From the NCBI GenBank assembly GCA_016935365.1, contig JAFGRB010000058.1:1-64000 (forward strand): a stretch of 64,000 nt of DNA. The letters are read 5' to 3'. Source of the DNA: Deltaproteobacteria bacterium. GTDB taxonomy: Bacteria; Myxococcota; B64-G9. The position numbers and the translations under genes are program-made. This document shows, piece after piece, positions 18,051 to 28,756 of this stretch (its first letter is position 1; each line of letters starts with the position of its first letter). Under the pieces are notes generated by a model, which saw only the letters and a list, made by a program, of their open reading frames with translations, was not told where the DNA came from and made no database searches.

Positions 18051-18908
18051 TCAGGGCACCCGCCAGGAAAAGCGGATCATGACCGGCTCGTGGTCCGAGA
18101 GGTCTTCTCCCTGGGCGTCGACGAACTCTCCAGGATGATCCCACTCCACGGGCGTCAGCTCGAGGCTCTCTGAGGATCGGAACATGACCCGGTCGTGGGT
18201 CTCCTCGGGGCAGGCGAGCGCCCGGCAGGCGATCTCCATGCCGGTATCCGCGAGCAGCGCATCGAGCATGACCACGTCCCGGGGCCTGTGCAGCTTGAGG
18301 TTCGAGTCGCCGGTGACGATGACGGCCTCGTCGCCAGCGCGGGCTTCGAGGTCGGCCACCAGCTGCTGCCGCTGCGCCTCGCGGGCCTCGAAGTCGGCCT
18401 CGCAGTCGCTTGCGTCCAGGTGGAGGTTGTAGATGAGGAGCGAGACCCCCTCGGCCAGCTGGACCGGGGCGACCGAGAAGCCCTTCTGGGTCATGCAGTC
18501 GCTGCCGCAGTCAAAAAGCCCGTTGCACTGCGCCCAGCTCACCCGGACGAGCGGGCCGAAGGGCAGGCGAGAGAAGCGGTTCAGGCCGTCACCCAGATCG
18601 GTCAGGGTGGGGTTCTCGACCATCGGCTCGGAGCGGTAGGGGTGCGCGATGTCCTGGGTGAGCTCTGCATGGTACCAGAAGTCCTCCTGGACCAGCACCA
18701 GCTCGTAGGCGTTCAGCAGGGGGCTCATCAGCGGGATGTTCGTCTCGGGATCCTCGTCCGACAGCGATGCCGGCAGCCCGGCCACGTTGTAGGTGAGCAG
18801 GGTGAGCTCGCCCTCTGCGGGCGTCTCGTCGCCGCAGCCTGCGAGCAGCAGGGCGAGGATGAGGCCGAGGAGGCGAGAAGTGTTGATGGCCAGCATATTC
18901 GATCGCAT
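18051..18908 (-). CDS. endonuclease/exonuclease/phosphatase (EEP) family lipoprotein
   Basis: The protein has about 285 residues. The signal peptide ends in a lipobox (ALLLAGC). The EEP (DNase I-like) fold is recognised from LLTYNVAGLP near the N-terminus and the metal-binding Glu in LVQEDFWYH. Further motifs are YNLHLDA, the metal/phosphate motif TGDSNLK and the C-terminal SDHEPV catalytic His. An extra Cys-containing loop (CNGLFDCGSDC) suggests disulfides. As an exported lipoprotein it would cleave extracellular nucleic acids, phospholipids or phosphoesters; the substrate cannot be read. Two starts (18908 and 18896) are possible and neither has a strong ribosome site. It is transcribed divergently from the TatD-like gene. 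Confidence 0.82.
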   Translation of the reverse strand: MRSNMLAINTSRLLGLILALLLAGCGDETPAEGELTLLTYNVAGLPASLSDEDPETNIPLMSPLLNAYELVLVQEDFWYHAELTQDIAHPYRSEPMVENPTLTDLGDGLNRFSRLPFGPLVRVSWAQCNGLFDCGSDCMTQKGFSVAPVQLAEGVSLLIYNLHLDASDCEADFEAREAQRQQLVADLEARAGDEAVIVTGDSNLKLHRPRDVVMLDALLADTGMEIACRALACPEETHDRVMFRSSESLELTPVEWDHPGEFVDAQGEDLSDHEPVMIRFSWRVP

Positions 18909-18992
18909 CGAAAGCGGTCTACAACGGATCGACGATACCACATTAACGCAATATGCAGGCCCGCTTGACCCGCCGGCGGGTGGGCGGCTAGG

Positions 18993-19796
18993 ATGCCGGG
19001 TCGCATGGCCTTGATCCCGTTCATCGACCCGCACGTGCACGCGGACAGCCGCTCCGGCGAGGAGCTCGGGCGGCTGCGGGCGGCCGGCTGCGAGGGCGTC
19101 GCGATCGTGGCCGGGGCGGCCGGGGGCTTTTCCTGCCCGGAGGGCCTGTACGATTACTTTCGGCGTTTGGACCGGCTGGACCGGCGCAAGGTCGAGCGCT
19201 CGGGGCTCCGGGCCTGGGTCGCGCTGGGGGTCCACCCGGCGGGGATCCCGGACGCGGGGCTGGACGCGCTCGAAGACGGCCTGGGAGAGGCGCTCCGGGC
19301 GCACGGGGCCCAGGCGCTTGGCGAGATCGGGCTCGAGCGCTGCGACGAGCGCGAGCAGCGGCTCCTGCTTCGGGAACTCGAGCTGGCGGCCGAGCTCGGC
19401 CTGCCGGCCATCGTGCACACGCCACGCGAGGACAAGGCCCGGGCCCTCGGGCTCAGCCTGGAGATCCTCTCCCGCTCGGGCCTGGACCCGGAGCGGGTGC
19501 TGCTCGATCACCTCGACGAGCAGACCCTTGAGCTCGCCGAGGGCAGCGGCTGCTGGCTCGGGCTCAGCGTGCACCCGGCCAAGCTGGACCCGGAGCGCGC
19601 GGCCGCGATCGTGGACGGGCGCGGGCCGGAGAGAATCGTCGTCGACTCGGACTGCGGCGCCAACCCCTCCTGGCTCTTCGCCCTGCCGGCGGCCATCTCG
19701 GCCATGCAGGACCTCTCGGTGCCCGACGCGGCCATCCGGGCCGCGGTGCACGACCACGCCCTGCGCTTCCTGGGCGAGCTTGCGGGCGAGACGTGA
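18993..19796 (+). CDS. TatD-family metal-dependent hydrolase
   Basis: The protein has about 267 residues. Metal ligands are visible: the DPHVHAD motif at the N-terminus, Glu in ALGEIGLE, His in IVHTPRED, His in LLDHLDE, and Asp in IVVDSDCG. This is the TatD/amidohydrolase pattern, closer to the TatD-related branch than to Escherichia coli TatD. Such enzymes are 3'-5' nucleases or phosphoesterases. The gene is followed by RNase R with a 4-base GTGA overlap (19793-19796), so both are translated together and a nucleic-acid role is plausible. The start could also be the ATG at 19005. Confidence 0.8.
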   Translation: MPGRMALIPFIDPHVHADSRSGEELGRLRAAGCEGVAIVAGAAGGFSCPEGLYDYFRRLDRLDRRKVERSGLRAWVALGVHPAGIPDAGLDALEDGLGEALRAHGAQALGEIGLERCDEREQRLLLRELELAAELGLPAIVHTPREDKARALGLSLEILSRSGLDPERVLLDHLDEQTLELAEGSGCWLGLSVHPAKLDPERAAAIVDGRGPERIVVDSDCGANPSWLFALPAAISAMQDLSVPDAAIRAAVHDHALRFLGELAGET

Positions 19797-21928
19797 CGGG
19801 CTCCGATCGCGATCAGCAGCTCGCGGGGCGCATCCTGAGCCTCATGAGGCGCCAGCGGGCCGCGATGGGCATCCGGCGCCTGCTGCGCTCGCTGGGCATG
19901 CCGCCGCACGGCAGGCGGACGGTGCGCCGCCTGCTCGAGAACCTGATCCGCGAGGGCCGGGTGGTGGCCCTGGGCCGCGGGCGCTACGGCCTGCCCGGCC
20001 CGCGCGACGAGATCGAGGGCGTGCTCGAGAGCGGCGCCAGGGGCTGGGGCGAGCTCAGGCTGGGCGAGGGCAAGGCCGTGCGCATCCACCCGGACGAGCG
20101 GGGCGGGGCCCTGCCCGGCGACCGGGTGCGGGTGCGGATCTCGAGCCGGCGCGCGTCCAGGGGCGCGCGGACCGGCCGGGTGGACGAGATCCTCGAGCGC
20201 GGCTCGCGGCCCATCGTCGGCGTCCTGCACCGCCAGGCCAAGGCCTGCTTCGTGCTGCCCGACGCCAGCCGCTGGGGCGGTCCGGTGCTGGTGGCCGAGC
20301 CCGGCCAGGCCAAGGACGGCCAGGCGGTGGTCGTGGTGGTCGACGATCCCGCCCCCCACAGCCAGGCGCGGGGCCGCATCCTGCGCGTGCTCGGCGAGCC
20401 GGGCAGCCTGGCCTGCGAGCTCGCCCGGCTGGAGGTCGAGCACGGCCTGGAGGCGGGCTTTCCGGCCGCGGTGGACGCCGAGTGCGGCGAGATTCGAGAC
20501 GCCTGCCCGGACGCCAGGGCCGACCTTCGCGACCTGCCCTTCGTGACCATCGATCCGCGCGAGGCCCGGGACTTCGACGACGCCGTGTACCTGCGGCGCC
20601 GCGAAAGCGGCGGCTTCGAGCTCGCGGTCTCGATCGCCGACGTCTCGGCCTTCGTGCCGGCCGGCTCGGCCACGGACGCCGAGGCCTGTCGCCGGGGCTG
20701 CAGCGTCTACTTGCCCGGGCGGGTGGTGCCCATGCTGCCGCCCGCGCTCAGCGAGCTGACCTGCAGCCTGGCGCCGGAGCAGGACCGGGCCTGCCTGAGC
20801 GTGGAGATGGAGATCGACGCCGACGGCAATCCGGCCGGCGGGCGCGTGCGGCGGAGCCTGATCCGCTCCGCGGCCCGGCTCTGCTACGCCGAGGTCCAGG
20901 CGGCCCTGGACGGGGACGAGCAGAGCGCCGGCCCGGCGGCCGGGCACAGCGCACAGCTCGAGGACATGGCCGACTGCGCGGAGCGGATGATCCGCAGGCG
21001 CAGGCAGCGGGGCCAGCTCGACCTCGACCTGCCCGAGCTAGAGATCCGGCTGGACGGCGACGGGCAGCCGGCGGAGATCCGCCCGGCCGCGCGCCTCTTC
21101 GCGCACCGGATGATCGAGGTCTTCATGATCGCCGCCAACGAGGCGGTGGCCGAGCTGCTCGATCGCTCGGCCGCGCCGGCGCTCTTTCGGGTGCACCCGC
21201 CGCCGGGCCAGCTCGAGATGCTCGAGTTCATCGAGCGCAGCGAGGCACTGGGCGCGCCGGCGCGCTTCGGGCCCGCGCCGAGCCCGCGCGAGCTGGCCGA
21301 CTACCTCGGCTCCCTGGAGGGCCGCCCACAGTCGGAGCTGGTCTCCATGCTGCTCCTGCGGAGCCTGGCCCAGGCGCGCTACGACGCGGAGAGGCAGGGC
21401 CACTTCGGCCTGGCGAGCCAGGCCTACCTCCACTTCACCTCGCCCATCCGGCGCTACCCGGACCTGGTGGTTCACCGCCAGCTCGGCGCCCTGCTCGATC
21501 TCGCCCATCCGGAGGGCGTGCCGCTCGAGAGCGACCGGGGGCTCGAGCGCTGGCCGCTCTCGGCCGAGCGGGTCTCGGCGCTGGGCCCGGCCTGCTCGGC
21601 GGCCGAGCGGCGGGCCGTGGAGGCGGAGCGCGACGTCCAGGCCCTGTACGCGGCCGCGTTCATGCAGGCCCGGATCGGCGAGCGCGCAGACGGCCGGGTG
21701 GCCTCGGCCTGCGGCTTCGGCCTCTTCGTCCGGCTCAAGCCCTGGGGGGTGGAGGGGCTCGTCCACGTGGCCAGCCTGGGAGACGATTACTACGAGCTGG
21801 ACGGGACGGGCACCGCCCTGGTAGGAAAGCGCTCCGGGCGGTCCTTCCGGGTGGGCCAGCCGGTCCGGGTCGAGGTGCAGAGCGCCGAGCTGGCCGCGCG
21901 GCGGGTGGACCTGGCGCTGGTGGAATGA
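19793..21928 (+). CDS. rnr: RNase R-like 3'-5' exoribonuclease
   Basis: The protein has 711 residues, with a GTG start overlapping the TatD stop. An N-terminal winged-helix segment (about 10-65, RRLLRSLGMPPHGRRTVRRLLENLI) is followed by OB/cold-shock domains. The RNB catalytic domain carries the signature TIDPREARDFDDAVYL (three Asp) and VSIADVSAFV near residues 250-290. The LTCSLAPEQDRACLSVEMEID segment and the HFTSPIRRYPDLVVHRQL segment of the family are also present. A C-terminal S1 RNA-binding domain (GFGLFVRLKPWGVEGLVHVASL) completes it. It degrades structured RNA in the cytoplasm. The length is slightly short of typical RNase R (about 750-810), lacking the long basic tail. Confidence 0.93.
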   Translation: MTGSDRDQQLAGRILSLMRRQRAAMGIRRLLRSLGMPPHGRRTVRRLLENLIREGRVVALGRGRYGLPGPRDEIEGVLESGARGWGELRLGEGKAVRIHPDERGGALPGDRVRVRISSRRASRGARTGRVDEILERGSRPIVGVLHRQAKACFVLPDASRWGGPVLVAEPGQAKDGQAVVVVVDDPAPHSQARGRILRVLGEPGSLACELARLEVEHGLEAGFPAAVDAECGEIRDACPDARADLRDLPFVTIDPREARDFDDAVYLRRRESGGFELAVSIADVSAFVPAGSATDAEACRRGCSVYLPGRVVPMLPPALSELTCSLAPEQDRACLSVEMEIDADGNPAGGRVRRSLIRSAARLCYAEVQAALDGDEQSAGPAAGHSAQLEDMADCAERMIRRRRQRGQLDLDLPELEIRLDGDGQPAEIRPAARLFAHRMIEVFMIAANEAVAELLDRSAAPALFRVHPPPGQLEMLEFIERSEALGAPARFGPAPSPRELADYLGSLEGRPQSELVSMLLLRSLAQARYDAERQGHFGLASQAYLHFTSPIRRYPDLVVHRQLGALLDLAHPEGVPLESDRGLERWPLSAERVSALGPACSAAERRAVEAERDVQALYAAAFMQARIGERADGRVASACGFGLFVRLKPWGVEGLVHVASLGDDYYELDGTGTALVGKRSGRSFRVGQPVRVEVQSAELAARRVDLALVE

Positions 21929-21942
21929 GCGGAGGTGAGTCG

Positions 21943-23001
21943 ATGGCGCGATCCATACGCCGGATGCTCGAGCAGCAGGAGCGCGCCGTGCTCCACCCGA
22001 GGGCGGCCTTCTCGGACGCCTGCCGGGGCCGGAGCCGGCCCGAGCGCGCCTGCAGCGTGCGGCCGGCCTTCCAGCACGACCGGGACAAGATCCTCCACTC
22101 CAAGGCCTTCCGGCGGCTGATGCACAAGACCCAGGTCTTCCTCGCCCCCCAGGGAGATCACTTCCGCACCCGCATGACCCACACCCTGGAGGTGACCCAG
22201 ATCGCCCGCACCCTGGCCCGCGCGCTGCGGCTCAACGAGCAGCTCACCGAGGCGATCGGCCTGGGGCACGACCTGGGCCACACGCCTTTCGGGCACGCCG
22301 GCGAGGCGGTGCTCGACGAGCTCGTGCCGGGCGGCTTCCGGCACGTCCAGCAGAGCGTGCGGGTGGTCGAGGTGCTCGAGCGGGACGGCAAGGGGCTCAA
22401 CCTGTGCGCCGAGGTGGTCGACGGCATCGCCGGCCACTCCAAGGGCAAGGGCCGGATCCTGGAGGGCGCCCGGCTGCCGGCGACCCTCGAGGGCCAGCTG
22501 GTGCGCCTGGCCGACATCACGGCCTACGTCAACCACGACCTGGACGATGCGCTTCGCGCCGGGGTGATCGACTTGAGCGACGTGCCCCGGGAGCTGCTCT
22601 CCGTGCTCGGCCGGACGCACTCGAAGCGCATCAGCCGGATCGTCACCGACGTGATCGACGAGACCGATCTGGACCGCGATGCGCGCATCCGGCTCCGCGC
22701 CGAGACCGAGCGGGCCCTGAGCGAGCTTCGCGACTTCCTCTACTCGCGGGTCTACGAGAACCCGGCCGTGCACGAGGAGTTCACCAAGTGCCGCAAGCTG
22801 CTCTCGGACATCTACCTGCGGCTCGTGGGCGAGCCGCGGCTCTTCCGGCGGCTGACCGGCCAGCGGCTGCCGGCCGGGTCGAAGGCGCGGAAGCAGGCGG
22901 TCTGCGACTTCGTGGCCGGGATGACCGATCGCTACGCCATGCGGGTCTACGAGGCGCTGTTCGTGCCACAGCCCTTTCCGGTCGAGCTGAAGATCGACTG
23001 A
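21943..23001 (+). CDS. dgt: dGTPase-like HD-domain triphosphohydrolase
   Basis: The protein has 352 residues. GGAGGTG 6 bases upstream fixes the start at 21943 rather than the in-frame ATG at 21925. It has FQHDRDKILHSKAFRRLMHKTQVF, then RMTHTLEVTQIARTLAR with the first HD His. The HD pair is in GLGHDLGHTPFGHAGE, and a later Asp lies in LADITAYVNHDLDDA. This matches deoxyguanosine-triphosphate triphosphohydrolase-like proteins, which remove triphosphate from dNTPs and balance nucleotide pools. It follows RNase R by 14 bases in what looks like a three-gene nucleic-acid operon (TatD-like, rnr, dgt). Exact nucleotide preference is not predictable. Confidence 0.9.
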   Translation: MARSIRRMLEQQERAVLHPRAAFSDACRGRSRPERACSVRPAFQHDRDKILHSKAFRRLMHKTQVFLAPQGDHFRTRMTHTLEVTQIARTLARALRLNEQLTEAIGLGHDLGHTPFGHAGEAVLDELVPGGFRHVQQSVRVVEVLERDGKGLNLCAEVVDGIAGHSKGKGRILEGARLPATLEGQLVRLADITAYVNHDLDDALRAGVIDLSDVPRELLSVLGRTHSKRISRIVTDVIDETDLDRDARIRLRAETERALSELRDFLYSRVYENPAVHEEFTKCRKLLSDIYLRLVGEPRLFRRLTGQRLPAGSKARKQAVCDFVAGMTDRYAMRVYEALFVPQPFPVELKID

Positions 23002-23056
23002 GCTGCCTGAGTATGCGGCCCCCTCCTCCGGGCTTCGCTCTGGGCTCACCGACTCG

Positions 23057-24157
23057 CTAGAAGCGCAGCAGCGCGCCGGTGCCAGTCGGGACGGCGTCCA
23101 CGCCGCTGCCCTCGCTCCCGGGGCCGTCCTCGAAGAAGAACAGCACGACCGCCGCGACGACCGCCGCGCCGGCCAGGCCGTAGAGCACGTTGGCCGCCAG
23201 GGCGTAGTCGCGCCCGGTGCTGTCGCGGCCCGGATCCCAGGCGCGGGTGGGATCCTGCATCTCGTTCTCGATCTGCGAGGCCATCACGCCCAGGGCGATG
23301 GCCGCGCAGCCGGCGGCCAGCCCGGCGCCCAGGCTGATGGTCGAGCCGAGGTGGCGCCGGAAGAAGGACGGCGGGCCGGGCCGGGCCTCGACCTCCACGG
23401 CCGGCTCGCGCTCCTCGATCACGCGCTCGACGGCCACCGGGGCGGGCGCCGCGGTGGGGCGAGGGGAGGCGGCCTGGCCCTCGGGCCGGGCCGGCCGGGA
23501 GCCCGCATCCTCGGGCCGGGGGACCTCCTCGACCGGCGGCGGCAGGTAGGTCCTGAGGACCTTGACCGCCACCTCGTCCAGGGGCTGGCCGCGGCCCTCG
23601 TACTCCATCAAGCCCTTGACCGCGTCCCCGAGGCCGCCCACCAGCAGGTCGTCGATGCTGCCCTCGATGACCGCGAGCTGCTTCAGAGGCGGGTCCTTCT
23701 TGATGGAGATGCTCTTGATGCCCACCCGGTAGCGGGCCGCCGTGCCGGTCAGCCGGACGCAGATGATCCGGTGCACCTTGACGGCCAGGGCGATCTTGAC
23801 CAGGCAGCGGTCCTCGCCGTCGCACTCGGCGAGCTCCAGATCGCCGGTCTTCTCCACCATGGCCCGCGTCTTGCCCAGCGGCACGAGGCGGATGTCCAGG
23901 CGGCGGGTGAAGTCCTGGTAGACCTGGCCGTGGATGGCGGAGGCGTCCTCGATCGGGATCTCCGGGTTGGGCAGGAACCAGACCGCGACCGCCGGGGCGT
24001 CCTTATCGATCAGCGGCACAACCCCGAGGGGCGGCTCCGCGGTCTTGGACGGCCCGGCGGCCGGAGCCGGGGCGGGCTGGCCGCCCTCGGCCTGGGAGCG
24101 AGCTGCGAGCGGAAAGCTCGCGAGAAAGGCGAAAGCGAGAGAAATGGCGCAGCGCAT
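23057..24157 (-). CDS. hypothetical exported membrane protein
   Basis: This 366-residue protein is not recognised. A signal peptide (about 1-22) leads into a soluble domain of about 190 residues resembling the sensors of cumulative stress or OmpA-less periplasmic proteins of Myxococcota. That domain is followed by a Pro/Ala/Glu-rich linker (about 215-265). Two hydrophobic helices near residues 280-300 and 325-345 come next, then a short Gly/Ser tail. The pattern (exported alpha/beta domain, Pro-rich linker, two helices) is common in secretion-linked proteins of this group, but no motif gives a function. It is convergent with dgt and divergent from the flavoprotein gene. Confidence 0.65.
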   Translation of the reverse strand: MRCAISLAFAFLASFPLAARSQAEGGQPAPAPAAGPSKTAEPPLGVVPLIDKDAPAVAVWFLPNPEIPIEDASAIHGQVYQDFTRRLDIRLVPLGKTRAMVEKTGDLELAECDGEDRCLVKIALAVKVHRIICVRLTGTAARYRVGIKSISIKKDPPLKQLAVIEGSIDDLLVGGLGDAVKGLMEYEGRGQPLDEVAVKVLRTYLPPPVEEVPRPEDAGSRPARPEGQAASPRPTAAPAPVAVERVIEEREPAVEVEARPGPPSFFRRHLGSTISLGAGLAAGCAAIALGVMASQIENEMQDPTRAWDPGRDSTGRDYALAANVLYGLAGAAVVAAVVLFFFEDGPGSEGSGVDAVPTGTGALLRF

Positions 24158-24265
24158 GGCCCCATGCTAGGCAGAGCGCGAGTTGCTGTCAACGCTCGAC
24201 GGGATGTGCTATCTTGCCGTCACCCGGCGGCTTGCCAACCCCGATCGCCGGCCAGGAGGCTTCGC

Positions 24266-25273
24266 GTGTTCAAGACCCGGATCACCGAGCTGTTCGGAAT
24301 CGACTACCCGATCGTGGGCGGGACCATGATGCACCTCGCCCTGGTGGAGTACACGGCCGCCGTGAGCAATGCCGGAGGCCTGGGCGTGCTGGCCTCGGCC
24401 AACTACAAGGACATGGGCGAGTTCCAGGACGCGCTCAAGCGGATCCAGGATCTGACCGACAGGCCCTTCGCGGTCAACCTGAACCTCTTTCCGGCCCTCA
24501 ACCAGATCGACAACAATCTCTACCTGGACGTGATCATCGAGCAGGGCGTCAAGATCGTGGAGACCTCCGGCCACCGGGCGCCCGAGGACCTCATCGACCG
24601 CATGAAGCAGGCGGGCATCAAGCTGATCCACAAGTGCGTGGGCGTGCGCTACGCCAAGAAGGCCGAGCGCATCGGCGCCGACGCGGTGACCGTGGTCGGC
24701 TACGAGAACGGCGGCGCCACGGGCAACCTGGACATCACCACGCTCTGCCTGGTGCCGCGCGTGGTGGACGCGGTCGGCCTGCCGGTCATCGGCGGAGGCG
24801 GGGTCTCGGACGGCCGCGGCATGGCGGCCCTGCTGGCCCTGGGCGCCGAGGGCGTGATCATGGGCACCCTGCTGCTGACCGCCGAGGAGACCCCGCTGCA
24901 CCCGGAGATCAAGAAGCGGCTGCTCGAGTGCAGCGAGCTCGACACCCGCCTGGTGCTGCGCTCGATCGGCAACACCCACCGGGTGCTGGACAACGAGACC
25001 TCCCGCCAGGTGGCCGATCTCGAGCAGCAGGGCGCGACGCTCGAGGAGCTCCTGCCGCTCATCTCCGGCATGGTGGTCAAGGAGAAGTTCGCCGCGGCCT
25101 CGGACGGCGGGCTGCTGGCCTGCGGGCAGGGGGTGGGCCTGGCCCGGGAGATCATGCCCATGAAGGCGATCATCGAGCAGGTCGTCGAGCAGGCCCAGGA
25201 GGCCGCAGCCCGGCTCAACCACCTCATGCCGCTCGCCAGGACGCGCCACCTGCCGAGCTCGTGCCCCGGCTGA
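24266..25273 (+). CDS. nitronate monooxygenase / 2-nitropropane dioxygenase-family flavoprotein
   Basis: The protein has 335 residues, with a GTG start and AGGAGG 6 bases upstream. It is an FMN-binding TIM barrel: N-terminal PIVGGTMMHLALVEYTAAVSNAGGLGVLAS, central GADAVTVVGYENGGATG, and the phosphate-binding VIGGGGVSDGRGMAALLALGAEGVIMGT. These are the hallmark segments of the NMO/NPD family. The family also includes enoyl-ACP reductase FabK and polyunsaturated-fatty-acid enoyl reductases, so the substrate cannot be fixed. The His of nitronate monooxygenases sits in other contexts, and here the GYENGG replaces the GxxAGGH pattern, which argues against classical nitronate oxidation. It has its own short divergent promoter region. 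Confidence 0.82.
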   Translation: MFKTRITELFGIDYPIVGGTMMHLALVEYTAAVSNAGGLGVLASANYKDMGEFQDALKRIQDLTDRPFAVNLNLFPALNQIDNNLYLDVIIEQGVKIVETSGHRAPEDLIDRMKQAGIKLIHKCVGVRYAKKAERIGADAVTVVGYENGGATGNLDITTLCLVPRVVDAVGLPVIGGGGVSDGRGMAALLALGAEGVIMGTLLLTAEETPLHPEIKKRLLECSELDTRLVLRSIGNTHRVLDNETSRQVADLEQQGATLEELLPLISGMVVKEKFAAASDGGLLACGQGVGLAREIMPMKAIIEQVVEQAQEAAARLNHLMPLARTRHLPSSCPG

Positions 25274-25290
25274 TTCTTTCTTTTTTTACC
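25255..25290 (+). terminator. possible terminator after the NMO-family gene
   Basis: A short imperfect GC hairpin (GCCGAG...CCCCGGC) overlapping the stop codon runs into a T-rich tract (TTCTTTCTTTTTTTACC). The tract is the best T run on this strand for several kilobases, but the stem is poor. Confidence 0.35.
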
Positions 25291-25384
25291 GATCCGTGCG
25301 AGTATCCCCCGACGTCTACCGAACAATCTCTCCTTGCAGCGCCCGGGCGGGTGGCCTGGCGCCGGCGGGAGACAGGAGGGTCCG

Positions 25385-27616
<2,232 letters not shown>

Positions 27617-27658
27617 TCCGCACACCGGCTCGGGGCGCGGACGGATGGACCGCCCCGG

Positions 27659-27688
27659 TTGACTTCTGCTCCAGGAGAACAATATAAT
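27659..27688 (+). promoter_or_regulatory. sigma70 promoter of the H2-sensor operon
   Basis: -35 TTGACT at 27659-27664, an 18-bp spacer, and a perfect -10 TATAAT at 27683-27688. The short surrounding segment is AT-rich in an otherwise GC-rich region. It lies about 50 bp upstream of the hydrogenase-like small-subunit start. The sequence points to constitutive transcription of the sensor genes. Confidence 0.75.
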
Positions 27689-27702
27689 TGTATCCCTCTA
27701 AC

Positions 27703-27719
27703 CGTGGCGGATCGCCACG
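27703..27719 (+). promoter_or_regulatory. hairpin in the 5' leader of the H2-sensor operon
   Basis: CGTGGC, loop GGATC, GCCACG forms a perfect 6-bp stem between the predicted transcription start (about 27695) and the AGAGAGGGG ribosome site of the first gene. It could affect mRNA stability or bind a regulator. The evidence is sequence symmetry only. Confidence 0.4.
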
Positions 27720-27736
27720 CAAGAGAGGGGCTCACT

Positions 27737-28756
27737 GTGGCAAATGTACTCTGGATGCAGGCGGTAGGCTGTGGCGGGGAGACGCAGTCGCTGCTGAATG
27801 CGGACCAGCCGGATCTGCTCTCCTCGCTCCGGATCCTGGATATCGACTGGCTCTGGCATCGCTACCTGCAGGAGTGCTGCGGCGATCCAGCGGGCCTGCT
27901 CGAGCGCTGCGCCTCGGGCGAGCTCGAGCTGGACGTCCTGGTGGTGGAGGGGGCGGTCAGCACGGGCAGCCAGGCGGGCCTGGTGGACCGCAGCCTGGAG
28001 CGGCCGCTCGGCGAGTGGATCGAGAGGCTGGCGGCCGTGGCCGGCTATGCGGTCGCCGTGGGCACCTGCGCCTCCTTCGGCGGCGTGCTGGCCAGCGGCC
28101 GCAACCCCTCGGGCGTGACCGGCCTGCAGTTCGACGGCGCCCGGCCCGGCGGGTTGCTGGGCGCGGCCTACCGCTCGCAGCACGGGCTGCCGGTCATCAA
28201 CGTGCCCGGCTGCCCCGCGCATCCGGACTGGATGGTGGGCACGCTCTTCGCGCTGATCTCGGACGGTCTCGCGCTGCGGGACCTGGATCGCTATCACCGG
28301 CCTCGGGTCTTCTACTCCAAGCTCGCCCACCACGGCTGCCCGCGCAACGAGTACTACGAGTTCGGCTCCTCGGCGGAGGAGTTCTCCCAGCAGGGCTGCC
28401 TCTTCGAGAACCTGGGCTGCAAGGGCACCCAGTGCGAGTCGGATTGCAACGAGCGGCTGTGGATGGGCCGCACGGGCAGCTGCCCCCGGGGGGGCTTCCC
28501 CTGCCTGTCGTGCACCTCGCCCCACTTCCCGGACGGCTTCGCGCCCTTCTTCGAGACCCAGAAGATCGGCGACATCCCCACCAGCCTGCCGCTGGACGTA
28601 CCCAAGGCGTGGTATGTGGGCATCAACGGTCTGTCCAAGCTGGCCTGCCCCGAGCGGCTGCGGCGCAACGCGGTCTCGTTCAAGCGGGTCGGGCCGGGCG
28701 CCGGCGGGCAGAGCTCGGAGGAAGGCGATGAGCGAGCGCCGGACGATCTCCTATAG
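27737..28756 (+). CDS. H2-sensing-type [NiFe] hydrogenase small subunit (HupU/HoxB-like)
   Basis: The protein has 339 residues, with a GTG start and AGAGAGGGG upstream. There is no Tat signal peptide, so the subunit stays in the cytoplasm. The group-2 pattern is visible: VLWMQAVGCGGETQSLLNAD, GTCASFGGV, NVPGCPAHPDWMVGTL for the proximal cluster, and HHGCP with the Cys-rich ENLGCKGTQCESDC and FPCLSCTSPHFPDG for the other clusters. Most group-2b sensors read CGGC at residues 12-15; here residue 15 is Glu (C12-G-G-E15), so one proximal cluster ligand is not Cys. Its gene overlaps that of the large subunit by 29 bases. It is followed by kinase and regulator genes as in HupUV/HoxBC systems. Confidence 0.85.
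   Translation: MANVLWMQAVGCGGETQSLLNADQPDLLSSLRILDIDWLWHRYLQECCGDPAGLLERCASGELELDVLVVEGAVSTGSQAGLVDRSLERPLGEWIERLAAVAGYAVAVGTCASFGGVLASGRNPSGVTGLQFDGARPGGLLGAAYRSQHGLPVINVPGCPAHPDWMVGTLFALISDGLALRDLDRYHRPRVFYSKLAHHGCPRNEYYEFGSSAEEFSQQGCLFENLGCKGTQCESDCNERLWMGRTGSCPRGGFPCLSCTSPHFPDGFAPFFETQKIGDIPTSLPLDVPKAWYVGINGLSKLACPERLRRNAVSFKRVGPGAGGQSSEEGDERAPDDLL

Noticed and set aside
19318..21942. Very long plus-strand open frame before dgt
   Set aside because: It overlaps TatD and RNase R in another frame with Ala/Arg/Pro-rich translation; only its 3' part from 21943 (dgt) is real.
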